Shown here: positions 35,545 through 45,143 of the stretch, piece after piece
Layout: every line of letters starts with the position of its first letter
Numbering within the stretch: the stretch's first letter is position 1
Source: Xanthobacteraceae bacterium
Lineage (GTDB): Bacteria; Pseudomonadota; Alphaproteobacteria; Rhizobiales; Xanthobacteraceae
Assembly (NCBI GenBank): GCA_019745775.1
Contig: JAIESR010000028.1
Span: 62,001-126,000 of the forward strand
Direction: 5' to 3'
DNA: 64,000 nt
Translations under genes and position numbers: made by a program
Notes under the pieces: model-generated
The model's input: only the letters and a program-made list of their open reading frames with translations
What the model was told of the DNA's origin: nothing
The model's database searches: none

Positions 35545-35736
35545 GTGCCCGATGATGCACAACCCGGCGAGGTCTATTTCGAGTTCGTCGCCATTGGCCG
35601 CCATGTGAAGGTCTCGGCGATCGACGCTGCGACCGGCACCGAAGTCAGCGTCACCGGCCCGGCGACCGCATCGCAGGCCGACCTGCAGCGGCTGGCGCTC
35701 AAGAAGCTGCAGGCGCGGCTGAAGGCCGCCCGGTAG
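35545..35736 (+). CDS. Small conserved-looking protein
   Basis: A 63-residue protein starting with GTG at 35545, one base after the Rieske stop, so translation is probably coupled. The sequence VYFEFVAIGRHVKVSAIDAA, then TGTEVSVTGP, followed by a basic helix LQRLALKKLQARLKAAR, looks like a compact beta-hairpin plus helix. I recall a similar conserved alphaproteobacterial small domain (DUF6898) but cannot confirm it. Function unknown. Confidence 0.65.
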   Translation: MPDDAQPGEVYFEFVAIGRHVKVSAIDAATGTEVSVTGPATASQADLQRLALKKLQARLKAAR

Positions 35737-35811
35737 CCGGGCCGTATTCCCGTCCCGGCGATTCCGGCCTACCATGCGGGCAATGAAGAAAGCTGCAAAA
35801 AGGAGCGCTCC

Positions 35812-36693
35812 ATGGCCCAAGTGCAAGACGTCCTCGAGATGCAGGTCGTGCCGCTGTCATCGGCCTGTGGAGCGGAGATCAAAGGCGTCGATCTCACCAA
35901 GCCACTGTCGCGCGAGACCGTGGAGGCGGTTCGGGATGCCTGGAACAAGCATCTGGTGCTCGTCTTCCGCGGCCAGCAGATATCGCAGGATCAGCAACTC
36001 AAATTCGCGTCCTATTTCGGCGATCTCGGTTCGCGCAAGAAGGCGCCGGAAAAATTGCGCCCGCGCGCCGAGGGCAGCCAGCAGGACCACGAGAAGGTGC
36101 TCCTGGTCAGCAATATCAAGGACGACAACGGCATTCCGATCGGCGCCTTCGGGGAGGGAGACTTCTGGTTCCACATCGATTCCGGCTACGCCGCCAGGCC
36201 CTATCAGTATACCTTCCTCTATGCGCTCGAGCTGCCGTCGACCGGCGGGAACACCATGTTCTCGAACATGTACAAGGCCTATGACGCGGTGCCGGCAGAG
36301 ATCAAAGCAAAGTTGAACGGTAAGCGCGCCCTGCATATCCACGAATACAATCGCGCGCGGCAAGCGGATGCGAGGGGCGACATCAGTGGCATCCCACATC
36401 ACTATCACCCAGTGTTCGTCACGCATCCGTACACCGGTCGGAAGACGCTGTTCGTCGACCGACTGATGACCACCGCGCTCGAAGGATTCGACCCGGTGGA
36501 GGGCGCCACGATCCTCAACCAGCTCTACGACATCGGCGAGCGGCGGGAGTTCATCTACGAGCACGTCTGGCAGCTCGGCGATTTCCTGATGTGGGACAAT
36601 CGCGCGACCATCCACGCCCGAACCGACTTCCCGAAGGAAGAGCGGCGGCTGCTGCGCCGTTGCACCGTCGAGGGCGAGCCGATCCGGGAGTGA
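35812..36693 (+). CDS. TauD/TfdA-family Fe(II)/2-oxoglutarate dioxygenase
   Basis: A 293-residue oxygenase that would couple 2-oxoglutarate decarboxylation to substrate hydroxylation. Iron ligands are His and Asp in WFHIDSGY and the distal His in RATIHARTDF; the 2-oxoglutarate Arg is in EERRLLRRCTVEG. The N-terminal part (GAEIKGVDLTKPLS, WNKHLVLVFRGQ) is typical of the family. AAAAAGGAG lies ahead of the ATG at 35812. Substrates of relatives include taurine, 2,4-D and alkyl sulfates; here it is not determinable. Confidence 0.88.
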   Translation: MAQVQDVLEMQVVPLSSACGAEIKGVDLTKPLSRETVEAVRDAWNKHLVLVFRGQQISQDQQLKFASYFGDLGSRKKAPEKLRPRAEGSQQDHEKVLLVSNIKDDNGIPIGAFGEGDFWFHIDSGYAARPYQYTFLYALELPSTGGNTMFSNMYKAYDAVPAEIKAKLNGKRALHIHEYNRARQADARGDISGIPHHYHPVFVTHPYTGRKTLFVDRLMTTALEGFDPVEGATILNQLYDIGERREFIYEHVWQLGDFLMWDNRATIHARTDFPKEERRLLRRCTVEGEPIRE

Positions 36694-36717
36694 TGGCATC
36701 AAACGTCGGGAGCAAGT

Positions 36718-37776
36718 ATGGATCGGCGATGGCTTGCGATTGTGGCCGGAATGGCTACGGCGATTTGGGCGGCAACGTCTGTGCAGGCCGCACCGTGTCT
36801 GATTGTAACCTTGACCGGCGTGCAAAGCGGCCCGCCGATCCATGAAGGGCAGGCGGGCGCAGGGACGCTCGTGCGCTACGGCGACGATGCCGACAATTGC
36901 AGTGCCGTGCGGCTCCAGTTCGATACCGGCCGGGGCACCAATCAGCGGCTGTCGCAACTCGGCGTCACCGCCGGGCAACTCAATGCGATCTTTCTCACTC
37001 ACATGCACTCGGACCACACCGAGGGTCTCGCCGACGTGTTGCTGCTGCGCTGGAATTATGATTCGGCCGGCCCGAAGCTCGACATCCTGTGCAGTGCCGA
37101 TGCGAAGTCGCCGCTCGGCCATGTCATGAGCTGCTCGAACTACGTGGCGCGTGTCGGCGAGGCGTTCATCGCCTCAGGCGAGATTGCGCAGCGCCGCGCC
37201 GAGGACAAAAGCCGCCTGGCGGGCGGCCCATCGGATATCGCGAACGTCGTCATGTTTGCGCCTTCGAACGATCCGCAGGTCGTCTGGTCGTCAGGCGACG
37301 TGAAAGTGACCGCCGTCCGTTCCACCCACATCCCGGGTCACGCGTCCTATCGCGTCGACACGCCGGCCGGAAGCGTGGTCATTGCGGGCGACGCAGGCAA
37401 CGATACGTTCGCGCCGCCGCGTCCTTCCTCGACCTCTGCTCAAGTCGAGCGGCTGGCGCAAGGCGCCGACGTGATCGTGCATTCGACCATGCATCCGGTG
37501 ATGGGGCCGGACCACGACAGCGGCATGCCGGCGCCGGTCTATCACCGCCAGGCCGGCACCGCCGATCTCGGTGCGATGGCCAAGCGCACGGGGGCGAAGC
37601 ACCTCATGCTGACGCATCTTGCGCCCGCGCTCGGCGCCGTTCGTCACGGGCCCTACAAGGTGCCCGACGGCCCGCTGACGGAAGAGCACTATGCGAAGGT
37701 GGTGCGGGACGCCGGTTTTTCCGGCAACGTTGTGGTGGGGCGCGATCTCGCCTCGCTTAGGCTTCCGCGGAAATGA
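36718..37776 (+). CDS. Exported metallo-beta-lactamase-fold hydrolase
   Basis: A 352-residue exported enzyme. A signal peptide (about residues 1-24, ending VQAA) precedes the dinuclear metal motif THMHSDHTEG, with further ligands likely in STHIPGHAS, AGDAGND and LTHLAP. The layout resembles arylsulfatase/phosphodiesterase or lactonase types such as tRNase Z-like exported hydrolases; four Cys in the mature N-terminal half may form disulfides. GGGAGC lies upstream. It closes the plus-strand run that begins with the propeller gene. Confidence 0.85.
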   Translation: MDRRWLAIVAGMATAIWAATSVQAAPCLIVTLTGVQSGPPIHEGQAGAGTLVRYGDDADNCSAVRLQFDTGRGTNQRLSQLGVTAGQLNAIFLTHMHSDHTEGLADVLLLRWNYDSAGPKLDILCSADAKSPLGHVMSCSNYVARVGEAFIASGEIAQRRAEDKSRLAGGPSDIANVVMFAPSNDPQVVWSSGDVKVTAVRSTHIPGHASYRVDTPAGSVVIAGDAGNDTFAPPRPSSTSAQVERLAQGADVIVHSTMHPVMGPDHDSGMPAPVYHRQAGTADLGAMAKRTGAKHLMLTHLAPALGAVRHGPYKVPDGPLTEEHYAKVVRDAGFSGNVVVGRDLASLRLPRK

Positions 37777-37816
37777 CGTCTCCCGTCGTGCGAAGGCGAC
37801 TTGTCAGCGGCATAAG

Positions 37817-38341
37817 CTAGTCCTTGTCGCGCGCCGCAAGCTTTTTCGCCCGCTTGGCCACAGAGGTGCGAGGATCGCGGGCGAGGCGGCTCAGCCGAGG
37901 CTTCAGCCATCGCCGCAGCCTGGTGTCGTTGCGCGACCATTGGAACAGCGTTTCCATGGTCATGTTCAGCACGATCCAGTCGTCCTGCCGATCAAGGTTG
38001 CGCTTGAGCAAGCGGACCGCGCGAGCGCGCTGGTCGTCGCTCATGTCCCGACCTAGACGAAGGAAGAGTTGTGCCAGCGTCCACTGCGCCGACGGCTGAT
38101 CGAGCGCGCCGACCTTGTCGATCAGTCGATCGATCAGCGGCACCAACCAATCGTGCCGCTCGGCCTCGATGCGCTTCAGCGCATTCGATGTCCGCATGCG
38201 CACGACCGCGTCGTCGCTCTGGTAGCACGCGAACAGCTCCTGCAGCCGCGACCGATCGCGGAGCACGAGCGCGACCACCGCGACGGTGCGGCCGAGGGAG
38301 TTGGGATGACCGCCCGCGAGCATGTCCCGAAACGCTGCCAT
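37817..38341 (-). CDS. Alpha-helical (HEAT-like) protein of unknown function
   Basis: A 174-residue minus-strand protein, all helical by sequence, with repeats of about 35 residues in HEAT style: LQELFACYQSDDAVVRMRTSNALKRIE, then PLIDRLIDKV...WTLAQLFLRLG, then LLKRNLDRQDDWIVLNMTMETLFQWS. The C-terminus is very basic (RLARDPRTSVAKRAKKLAARDKD). It has no signal peptide. Possible roles are protein or nucleic-acid binding. Its ribosome binding site is weak. Confidence 0.68.
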   Translation of the reverse strand: MAAFRDMLAGGHPNSLGRTVAVVALVLRDRSRLQELFACYQSDDAVVRMRTSNALKRIEAERHDWLVPLIDRLIDKVGALDQPSAQWTLAQLFLRLGRDMSDDQRARAVRLLKRNLDRQDDWIVLNMTMETLFQWSRNDTRLRRWLKPRLSRLARDPRTSVAKRAKKLAARDKD

Positions 38342-38560
38342 AGGCTCAGGCTACCAGGACGCGTCGCAGGGGGCACCCGGGTCCAGCACAATCCACCATG
38401 GATGCTAGGCAGGCTGGAATACGGCTGGTAGATTGGAGCACGTCGTCACTGCCGGCGGAGATGTCCGGCACCTTCGGCGCACGGCCGTAACCTGTGCGTC
38501 GTCCTAAAGCAATCAACAACGAATGGCGTCGCCGACCAGGGACGCTTGGGGAGGGTGCGA

Positions 38561-39049
38561 ATGGCAAGATTGAACATCAACGGCCAGAATCGCGACGTGC
38601 AGGTGGCGGCCGATACGCCGCTCCTGTGGGTCATCCGCGAGCAGCTCGGGCTGACTGGCACCAAATACGGTTGCGGCGTCGCGCAATGCGGCGCGTGCAG
38701 CGTCCACCTCAACGGCGAAGTCGTGCGCTCGTGCTCGATGCGCGTCGGCGACGTCCGCCCGACCGACCGGATCGTCACCATCGAGGGCTTGTCGCCCAAC
38801 TCGTCGCATCCGGTGCAGCGGGCCTGGGCAGCGCTCGACGTGCCGCAATGCGGGTTCTGCCAGTCCGGCCAGATCATGGCCGCGGCGGCGCTGCTGCGGA
38901 AGACGCCGCGCCCGACCGACAAGGACATCGACGAGGCGATGACCAATATCTGCCGCTGCGGCACCTATCAGCGCATCCGCGCGGCCGTTCACCAGGCAGC
39001 CGGCAACGGCAATAGCGGCACTTCCGGCCGCGCCAACCGCAAATCCTGA
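38561..39049 (+). CDS. Molybdenum hydroxylase [2Fe-2S] subunit, isoquinoline 1-oxidoreductase alpha-like
   Basis: A 162-residue iron-sulfur subunit carrying two [2Fe-2S] clusters. The plant-type cluster motif is [17 protein letters not shown] with a further Cys in RSCSMRVG; the second, helical cluster uses CGFCQSGQ and [11 protein letters not shown]. This subunit passes electrons from the molybdenum site. GGGGAGGG lies upstream of the ATG at 38561. The large subunit gene starts 18 bases after, forming the two-gene operon typical of isoquinoline oxidoreductase (IorAB) relatives. Confidence 0.9.
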   Translation: MARLNINGQNRDVQVAADTPLLWVIREQLGLTGTKYGCGVAQCGACSVHLNGEVVRSCSMRVGDVRPTDRIVTIEGLSPNSSHPVQRAWAALDVPQCGFCQSGQIMAAAALLRKTPRPTDKDIDEAMTNICRCGTYQRIRAAVHQAAGNGNSGTSGRANRKS

Positions 39050-39066
39050 TGTCGGGGAGATCAGCC

Positions 39067-41259
39067 ATGACAAAGATCCACGACACCACCCGCGACATCT
39101 CCCGCCGCAACTTCATCGTCGGTTCGGCCGCGGTCGCCGGCGGGGGGCTGGCGCTCGGCCTCGATCTGCCGCTGGCATCCGCGCAGCAGGCGCAGAATGC
39201 CGGCAACGAAGTCGGCATCTGGGTCGTTGTGAAACCCAACAACGACTGCGTGATCCGCATCGCGCGCTCGGAGATGGGGCAGGGCACGCTCACCGGCCTC
39301 GCCCAGCTCGTCGCCGAAGAGCTCGAATGCGACTGGCGGCGCGTATCGACCGAAGGGCTCACGCCCGGGCAGAACCTCGCGCGCAAGCGCGCTTGGGGTG
39401 ACATGGCTACCGGAGGCAGCCGTGGCATCCGCGGTTCGCAGGACTATGTCCGCCGCGGCGGCGCGGTCGCGCGCACGATGCTGCTCCAGGCGGCGGCCAA
39501 TGAATGGAAGGTCCCGGTCGAGGAGCTGACCGTCTCGAACGGCACCATCACCCACGCCAAGACCAAGCGGCAAACCAACTACGGCCGGGTTGCGGCGGCG
39601 GCGGCAAAGCTCACGCCGCCGGATCCGAAGAGCGTGAAGCTCAAGGACCCGAAGGACTGGAAGGTCGCCGGCAAGCCGATGAAGCGGCTTGATACGGCGG
39701 ACAAGCTCAACGGCAGCAAGGTCTATGCGATCGATATCAAGCTGCCGGGCATGCTTAACGCCGCGATCAAGGATTCGCCGGTCTATGGCGGCAAGCTCAA
39801 GAGCATCGACGACTCCAAGGCCGCCACGATGCCAGGCGTCCGCAAAATCGTGCGCGTCGGCGACTCCGGGGTCGCCGTGGTCGCCGAGACCTGGTGGCAG
39901 GCGAAGACCGCGCTCGATGCGCTGACGATCGTGTGGGACGAGGGCGCAAACGGCAAGGTATCGAGCGCCACCATCGCCCAGCACCTCGAGACAGGCCTCA
40001 CCGCGACCGAGACCAATGGCGAGCGGCGCGAGGGCGATGCCCTGGCGGCGATCGCCGGCGCGGCAAAGAAGATCGAGGCGACCTATTCGACCCCGTTCCT
40101 TTCGCACGCCTGCATGGAGGTGATGAACGCCACCGTCCGGCTCACCGCCGACAAGGCCGAGTGCTGGACGCCGACGCAGAATCTCGAAGCCTCGCTCGCG
40201 GCGCTGTCTTCGGCTTCGGGCCTGCCGCTGACGCAGTGCGAGGTCTACCGGCATGATCTTGGCGGCGGCTTCGGCCGGCGCGGCGGCACCCAGGACTATG
40301 TCCGCAAGGCGGTGTTGGTCGCCAAGGAGTTCCCTGGCGTACCGGTCAAGACGATCTGGTCGCGCGAGGAGGATCAGACCTACGACTTCTTCCGGCCGAT
40401 CTCGATGTGCAAGTTCTCGGCCGGCCTGGACGAGAAAGGCAATCTCGTCGGCCTGCATGTGCGCGTGTCGGGCCAGTCGATCAATGCCTGGCTCAACCCG
40501 GCGGCGATGGCCGGGGGCCGCGACATGCGGCAGCTGCAAGGCTACTGGGCCGAGCCCGGCGATGCGCAGCTCGGCTACGCGGTGCCGAACCTGCTGATCG
40601 AATACGCCATGCGCAATACGCACGTTCCGGTCGGCCCCTGGCGCGGGGTCAACACCAACCAGAACGGCTACTACATGGAGTGCTTCATCGAGGAGCTCGC
40701 GCGGGCGGCCGGCAAGGACTCGCTCGAGTTCCGGCGGGCGATGATGGCCAAGTATCCCAAGCACCTCGCCGTGCTCAACGCGGCGGCGGAACGGGGCGAC
40801 TGGGGCAAGCCGTTGCCGCAGGGCGTGCATCGCGGCATCGCCCAGTTCATGGGCTATGGCAGCTACTCCGCCGCCACCGCCGAGGTCTCGGTCGATGCGC
40901 AAGGCAAGGTCAAGGTGCACCGCATGGTGCTGGCCTTGAACTGCGGCCATGCCGTCAATCCGGACCAGATCGCCGCCCAGGTCGAAGGCTCCGTCGCCTA
41001 CGGCTTGAGCGCGGTGCTCTACGGCGAGTGCCCGGTCGAGAACGGCCGCATGACCAGCCTCAACTTCGACACCTACCAGATCGTGCGGTTGGCGGAGATG
41101 CCGAAGGTCGAGACCGTAATCGTGCCGACGGGCGACTTCTGGGGCGGTGTCGGCGAGCCGACAATCTGCGTCGTCGCCCCGGCGGTCATCAATGCGATCC
41201 AGGCAGCAATCGGCAAGCCGGTGCGCAGTCTGCCGCTCAAGAACGTGAAGCTCGTTTAG
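39067..41259 (+). CDS. Molybdenum hydroxylase large subunit, isoquinoline 1-oxidoreductase beta-like
   Basis: A 730-residue molybdopterin cytosine dinucleotide-binding subunit. A twin-arginine signal (SRRNFIVGSAAVAGGG) indicates export of the folded, cofactor-loaded complex. Cofactor-binding regions include EMGQGTLTGLAQLVAEEL, GGGFGRRGG and the C-terminal GGVGEPTICVVAPAV with the likely catalytic Glu. It hydroxylates an N-heterocycle or aldehyde in the family. GGGGAG precedes the ATG at 39067. No FAD subunit or cytochrome follows, in keeping with the IorAB type, which uses other electron acceptors. Confidence 0.88.
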   Translation: MTKIHDTTRDISRRNFIVGSAAVAGGGLALGLDLPLASAQQAQNAGNEVGIWVVVKPNNDCVIRIARSEMGQGTLTGLAQLVAEELECDWRRVSTEGLTPGQNLARKRAWGDMATGGSRGIRGSQDYVRRGGAVARTMLLQAAANEWKVPVEELTVSNGTITHAKTKRQTNYGRVAAAAAKLTPPDPKSVKLKDPKDWKVAGKPMKRLDTADKLNGSKVYAIDIKLPGMLNAAIKDSPVYGGKLKSIDDSKAATMPGVRKIVRVGDSGVAVVAETWWQAKTALDALTIVWDEGANGKVSSATIAQHLETGLTATETNGERREGDALAAIAGAAKKIEATYSTPFLSHACMEVMNATVRLTADKAECWTPTQNLEASLAALSSASGLPLTQCEVYRHDLGGGFGRRGGTQDYVRKAVLVAKEFPGVPVKTIWSREEDQTYDFFRPISMCKFSAGLDEKGNLVGLHVRVSGQSINAWLNPAAMAGGRDMRQLQGYWAEPGDAQLGYAVPNLLIEYAMRNTHVPVGPWRGVNTNQNGYYMECFIEELARAAGKDSLEFRRAMMAKYPKHLAVLNAAAERGDWGKPLPQGVHRGIAQFMGYGSYSAATAEVSVDAQGKVKVHRMVLALNCGHAVNPDQIAAQVEGSVAYGLSAVLYGECPVENGRMTSLNFDTYQIVRLAEMPKVETVIVPTGDFWGGVGEPTICVVAPAVINAIQAAIGKPVRSLPLKNVKLV

Positions 41260-41297
41260 TTACGTCGCGTGTCTCGGGCGCGGCGCCCCCTCCTGGA

Positions 41298-41321
41298 CCC
41301 TCCCCCGCTTGCGGGGGAGGG
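41298..41321. terminator. Bidirectional hairpin between convergent genes
   Basis: CCCTCCCCCGC (41298-41308), loop TT, GCGGGGGAGGG (41311-41321): an 11-bp perfect stem 38 bases after the large subunit stop and 14 bases past the end of the minus-strand alkylsulfatase. No T-run. The CCCTCCCCCGC sequence is also a frequent intergenic palindrome in this bacterial group. Confidence 0.7.
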
Positions 41322-41335
41322 AAAGGCTCTTGCGG

Positions 41336-43441
41336 CTATTCAGCAATGGTCGGGCGCGGGACCGCCTGGTAGGGATCTGCCTGCACCATCTTGGCGCCCG
41401 GGGCTTTCGTTCCGGGCATGATTTCAAAACGCGGGTCAAAATCGACCATCGTCGCGGCGAGCTGCTTCAGGATGACGACGTTGCCTTGGACCTTTGCGGT
41501 TCCGTCCGCGATCTGGGCCTCCAATGTCTTGGCTCCCATCATCGTCAGCTCGAGGTCGGAGCGGTTGATGGTGAGGGTCAAGTCGGGCTTGCTGGCCAGG
41601 AAGCCCTTGATGTTGGTGAGGGTGGCATTCTCCAACTCGACGATGAAGCGCTCGCCGTTGTCGGGAGTGATCAGATTGATCGTGAAGCGCATGCCTTCAG
41701 CCTTGCGGCTGTCCATGCGGATGCCCAGAAAGTTGAGGAATAGTTCGGTTGACATCGCACGAATTACGTCAGGGCTGCTCGAGCTGGCCGTTTCGCCCTG
41801 CGGAATTCCGCTCCGCAGTTCATAAGCCGCCGCCAGGAAGCTGTTGCGGAGGCCTGGATTTTCCTGCTGATAGCCGACTTGCTCAAAAATGTCCGCCAGC
41901 AGGTCCTTGGCGGCCTGGTTCTGCGGTTCGGCCTGCACCAGCTTGTTCACGATCTCCGAGGCGAGGAGATACTTGCCTTCGTTGAACAACTCTTGTCCGC
42001 GCGTCATGATCCTCTCGGTTCCGCCCATCATCTCGACGTAGAGCGGCGCTGAGTCGCGAGGCGACAGCGGGATGAGCGTGGCCGGGTTGCAGTCCCAGAA
42101 ACCGAGATAGCGCTGGATGACGCCACGGCTGTTGTGCTGAGGCGACCCGTGATAGCCCCGGCAGTGCCACTTGTCCTGCAAGCCCTTCGGTACGTCGTAG
42201 ACGTTATGAATCTCGTTAATCGTGACGCCTTGATTGGCGAGGTGCAGCACCTGATTGTTCATATGCGCATAGAGGTCGCGCTGTGCTCTCAGCACTTCCT
42301 GAATTCGGGAGTTACCCCAGCGCGGCCAATGGTGCGAAGCGAACATCACTTCCGCCTCGATACCGAAACGATGAAGCGCCTCGCTGATATACTTCGACCA
42401 ATTCAGCGGATCGCGCACTGGCGCACCGCGCAAAGTGTAGATGTTGTGCAGGGACGCGATGACGTTCTCGGCCATCCACAAGGCCTTCATATCGGGAATG
42501 TAGGTATTCATCTCCCGGGGCGCCTCAGTGTTGGGCGTGTTCTGGAAAATCATCCTGACGCCGTCCACGTCGAATTCCTCGATGGGCTTCTCGATATAGC
42601 GGGTCGGCGCAATCAGTCCTGTCGCGCCGCTTGAAACACCTTGGCCGAGACCCTGGCCGACATAGCCGTGCGGGCTGGCGGGCAAGAGGAGGCCATACTG
42701 AAAAAACAGACGCCGGTTCATGGCATTGCCGGCGTAGACATTCTCGGAAATGGTAAAATCCATGAAGTCGATCGGGGCGATGATTGGAATCTTGCCAGAC
42801 CTCACATCGGCCTCATTGACGATGCCGCGTACGCCGCCCCAGTGATCGCCGTGCGTGTGAGAATAGATTACAGCGGATACTGGAAGGCCCTTGCCGACAT
42901 GCTGCTGAAAGAGCTGCCAAGCAGCCCGGACGACTTCCTGGCTGATCAGGGGATCGAACACGATCCAGCCGGTCTTGCCGCGGATCAAGGTGATGTCGGA
43001 CAGGTCGAAGCCGCGGACCTGATAGATGCCCGGGATGACCTCGTAGAGCCCATAATTGTTGTTCAGCTTGGATTGCCGCAGCAGCGACGGATGGATGCTG
43101 TCGAAATCGTCCTGCTTGTCGAGGAACTGGAAGCGCTCCATGTCCCAGGCGACATGGCCGGCGTCCGCGGCGATCTTGAGGTCTTTCATGGGAGCAATCA
43201 GTCCCCGTTTCTGCTCCTCGAAATCTCTGGTGTCGGCGAATGGCAGTCCGCTGCGCGCCCGCTTCAGCGCATCGAGCGTAAACTTCGATGGCGCTTTGCC
43301 CTTGGGATGAAAGTGTCCCGTCAAAGGAGTCGGCGCGCCCTGGGCGCGCGCAGGCCCATCCTCCAGCATCAGATGTGCGCCGACCGCGAATGCCGTGCCG
43401 ACCGCAGGCAGCGCCTGCACAAACTCGCGTCTCGTGGTCAT
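41336..43441 (-). CDS. Alkyl/aryl sulfatase (SdsA1-like, metallo-beta-lactamase fold)
   Basis: A 701-residue exported class III sulfatase that would release alcohol and sulfate from alkyl sulfates such as dodecyl sulfate. The N-terminal TTRREFVQALPAVGTAFAVG is a twin-arginine-like signal. The dinuclear Zn motif SHTHGDHWGG lies near residue 195, followed by the dimerisation region and a C-terminal sterol-carrier-like domain (from about TELFLNFLGIRMD). GGAGAGG precedes the ATG at 43441; the frame is open to 43495. Base composition looks less GC-rich than the surroundings. Confidence 0.88.
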   Translation of the reverse strand: MTTRREFVQALPAVGTAFAVGAHLMLEDGPARAQGAPTPLTGHFHPKGKAPSKFTLDALKRARSGLPFADTRDFEEQKRGLIAPMKDLKIAADAGHVAWDMERFQFLDKQDDFDSIHPSLLRQSKLNNNYGLYEVIPGIYQVRGFDLSDITLIRGKTGWIVFDPLISQEVVRAAWQLFQQHVGKGLPVSAVIYSHTHGDHWGGVRGIVNEADVRSGKIPIIAPIDFMDFTISENVYAGNAMNRRLFFQYGLLLPASPHGYVGQGLGQGVSSGATGLIAPTRYIEKPIEEFDVDGVRMIFQNTPNTEAPREMNTYIPDMKALWMAENVIASLHNIYTLRGAPVRDPLNWSKYISEALHRFGIEAEVMFASHHWPRWGNSRIQEVLRAQRDLYAHMNNQVLHLANQGVTINEIHNVYDVPKGLQDKWHCRGYHGSPQHNSRGVIQRYLGFWDCNPATLIPLSPRDSAPLYVEMMGGTERIMTRGQELFNEGKYLLASEIVNKLVQAEPQNQAAKDLLADIFEQVGYQQENPGLRNSFLAAAYELRSGIPQGETASSSSPDVIRAMSTELFLNFLGIRMDSRKAEGMRFTINLITPDNGERFIVELENATLTNIKGFLASKPDLTLTINRSDLELTMMGAKTLEAQIADGTAKVQGNVVILKQLAATMVDFDPRFEIMPGTKAPGAKMVQADPYQAVPRPTIAE

Positions 43442-43728
43442 CAGCCTCTCCGATGTGTTGGTGGTCTTGCGGCCCTGCGTTGCTTCAGTGGGCAATCAAA
43501 TTGCCTACATACGCCCGCAAGACCTTTCCGCCGTCTTCCTTATCTGAATGCTACGAAGTAGTTCAACTGAGTAGTCAAAGAAATAACGCAACGCACGCAC
43601 AGATTGTACTTTGATCTGCAACCGGCAATCCGCATAAGACTAATTGACGTTTGTTGTGGGCTGCGAACTGCTGGCAGTTTGCCGATATAGTGCAAGCTGG
43701 ATAAGGCGGCTCGCCGAGCCGTCTGGGG

Positions 43729-44775
43729 ATGGGGGGCATGATGATTGTCGAACGCGGCGCGACCGTTGTTTTGGATATTGCGGGCCGGCAATGGCGCGCG
43801 GTTCTTCATGCCGCTGGCTTGTTGGCGATGACACTGATGTGTCCACACCATGCAAGAGCGGATCAGGCGGGCTTGAGTTTCTGGCTGCCTGGACTGTACG
43901 GCAGTCTGGCCGCAGTGCCAGCGCAACCGGGATGGTCGTTTGCCGGCATCGGTTATTTCTCTTCCGTGTCAGCGGGAGGCGACAAGACGTTTTCTCGTGG
44001 CGCTCGCGTGGAGGCCGGTCTTGATGCCCGCGCCAGCCTCGGAATTATCAATGCAACCTATGTCTTCGCGAATCCTGTGCTCGGCGCGCAAGCCGCCGTC
44101 GGGATGATGTCGATTGTCGGTAGGACGCGGTCCACCATCGATGCAACCCTGTCGGGGCCGAATGGCAACGCCATCTCCGGTTCGCGGACCGATACGGTCT
44201 CTGGAGTCGGAGACTTGTATCCGATCGCGACCCTGAAATGGAATCAGGGCGTTCACAATTTCATGGCCTATGTCACGGGCAATATCCCGGTCGGAGCCTA
44301 CGAAACACTGCGGGCCGGCAATATCGGACTTGGGCACGGCGCCATCGATGGCGGCGGTGGGTACACCTATTTCAATCCCCAGACCGGTCATGAATTTTCG
44401 GCCGTTGCCGGGCTCACCTACAATTTCAAGAACACCGATATCGACTACCGCAGCGGCGTTGACTTCCACGTCGACTGGGCAGCCTCCCAGTTTCTTTCCA
44501 GGCAATTGCATGTCGGAGCGGTCGGCTACTTCTACAATCAGTTGACCGGGGACAGCGGCAGCGGAGCGATCCTCGGCGATTTCAAGTCTCGGGTCGCTGG
44601 CGTGGGCCCCCAGATCGGCTACATTTTTCCGGTAGGCACAATGCAGGGCTATCTCAATCTCAAGGGATACTGGGAGTTCGCCGCCCAAAACCGGCCAGAG
44701 GGGAAGAACGTTTGGTTGACCTTTGCGATCTCGCCAGCGCCCCCGATGCCAAGTAATCCGATGGTGCGAAAGTAA
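43729..44775 (+). CDS. Outer-membrane channel-like protein (SphA / phenol-degradation MetA type)
   Basis: A 348-residue protein with a signal peptide ending at HARA. Alternating beta-strand text with Gly and aromatic girdles (WSFAGIGYFSSVSAGG, GGGYTYFNPQTGHEFSAVAG, LHVGAVGYFYNQLTGD, GPQIGYIFPVG) predicts an outer-membrane barrel. The layout matches the transporter family named after MetA of phenol degradation, which imports hydrophobic compounds. It is divergent from the alkylsulfatase across 287 bases, which suggests shared control. ATGs at 43729, 43738 and 43741 are all possible starts, with G-runs before each. Confidence 0.78.
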   Translation: MGGMMIVERGATVVLDIAGRQWRAVLHAAGLLAMTLMCPHHARADQAGLSFWLPGLYGSLAAVPAQPGWSFAGIGYFSSVSAGGDKTFSRGARVEAGLDARASLGIINATYVFANPVLGAQAAVGMMSIVGRTRSTIDATLSGPNGNAISGSRTDTVSGVGDLYPIATLKWNQGVHNFMAYVTGNIPVGAYETLRAGNIGLGHGAIDGGGGYTYFNPQTGHEFSAVAGLTYNFKNTDIDYRSGVDFHVDWAASQFLSRQLHVGAVGYFYNQLTGDSGSGAILGDFKSRVAGVGPQIGYIFPVGTMQGYLNLKGYWEFAAQNRPEGKNVWLTFAISPAPPMPSNPMVRK

Positions 44776-44830
44776 TCGGGAGCGGGGATTTCTACCACCG
44801 CGGACCTCGGTGTGCTTGTCGACACAAGCC

Positions 44831-44889
44831 TCTTGGCGGTGATGAAACTCGAGCCGCTTGGTGTCGTTGGGGCGCCGCCAGTCGTAGGG
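44831..44889 (-). pseudogene. Short remnant copy of the neighbouring GMC oxidoreductase gene
   Basis: Bases 44831-44889 match 45700-45757 of the intact GMC gene, in the same orientation, except for four substitutions, one differing end base and one extra A. On the minus strand it reads YDWRRPNDTKRLEF, against YDWRRPNETKRLEF in the gene, then breaks by frameshift. The rest of the 368-base gap (44776-45143) has no gene that I can support; it holds a hairpin TACCGA/TCGGTA (44978-44996) and two copies of ATGAGCAAGG-GTCGC (44938-44953 and 45010-45025). Confidence 0.7.
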
Positions 44890-45143
44890 GGCTACGTGAC
44901 ATTTACCCATGGCGCCGATATGTTTGAACATCGGAAAATGAGCAAGGGGTCGCGGTGTCCGGGACCGTTACGTCGATTACCGACCGACGTTCGGTATGGG
45001 GAATGAGCAATGAGCAAGGTGTCGCCTCGGTCGAAATACGGCGCGGCCGGACCTCCCCCGGCAACCTCCGGGGAAAGACCTGGGCGTCGCCGCGAACGTG
45101 CTAGTATCGCTGCCGCTATATTCGCACTCCGAGGGGAAAAACC

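Noticed and set aside
39061-40950. 629-codon open frame on the minus strand
   Set aside because: Antisense to the molybdenum hydroxylase large subunit; no domain visible.
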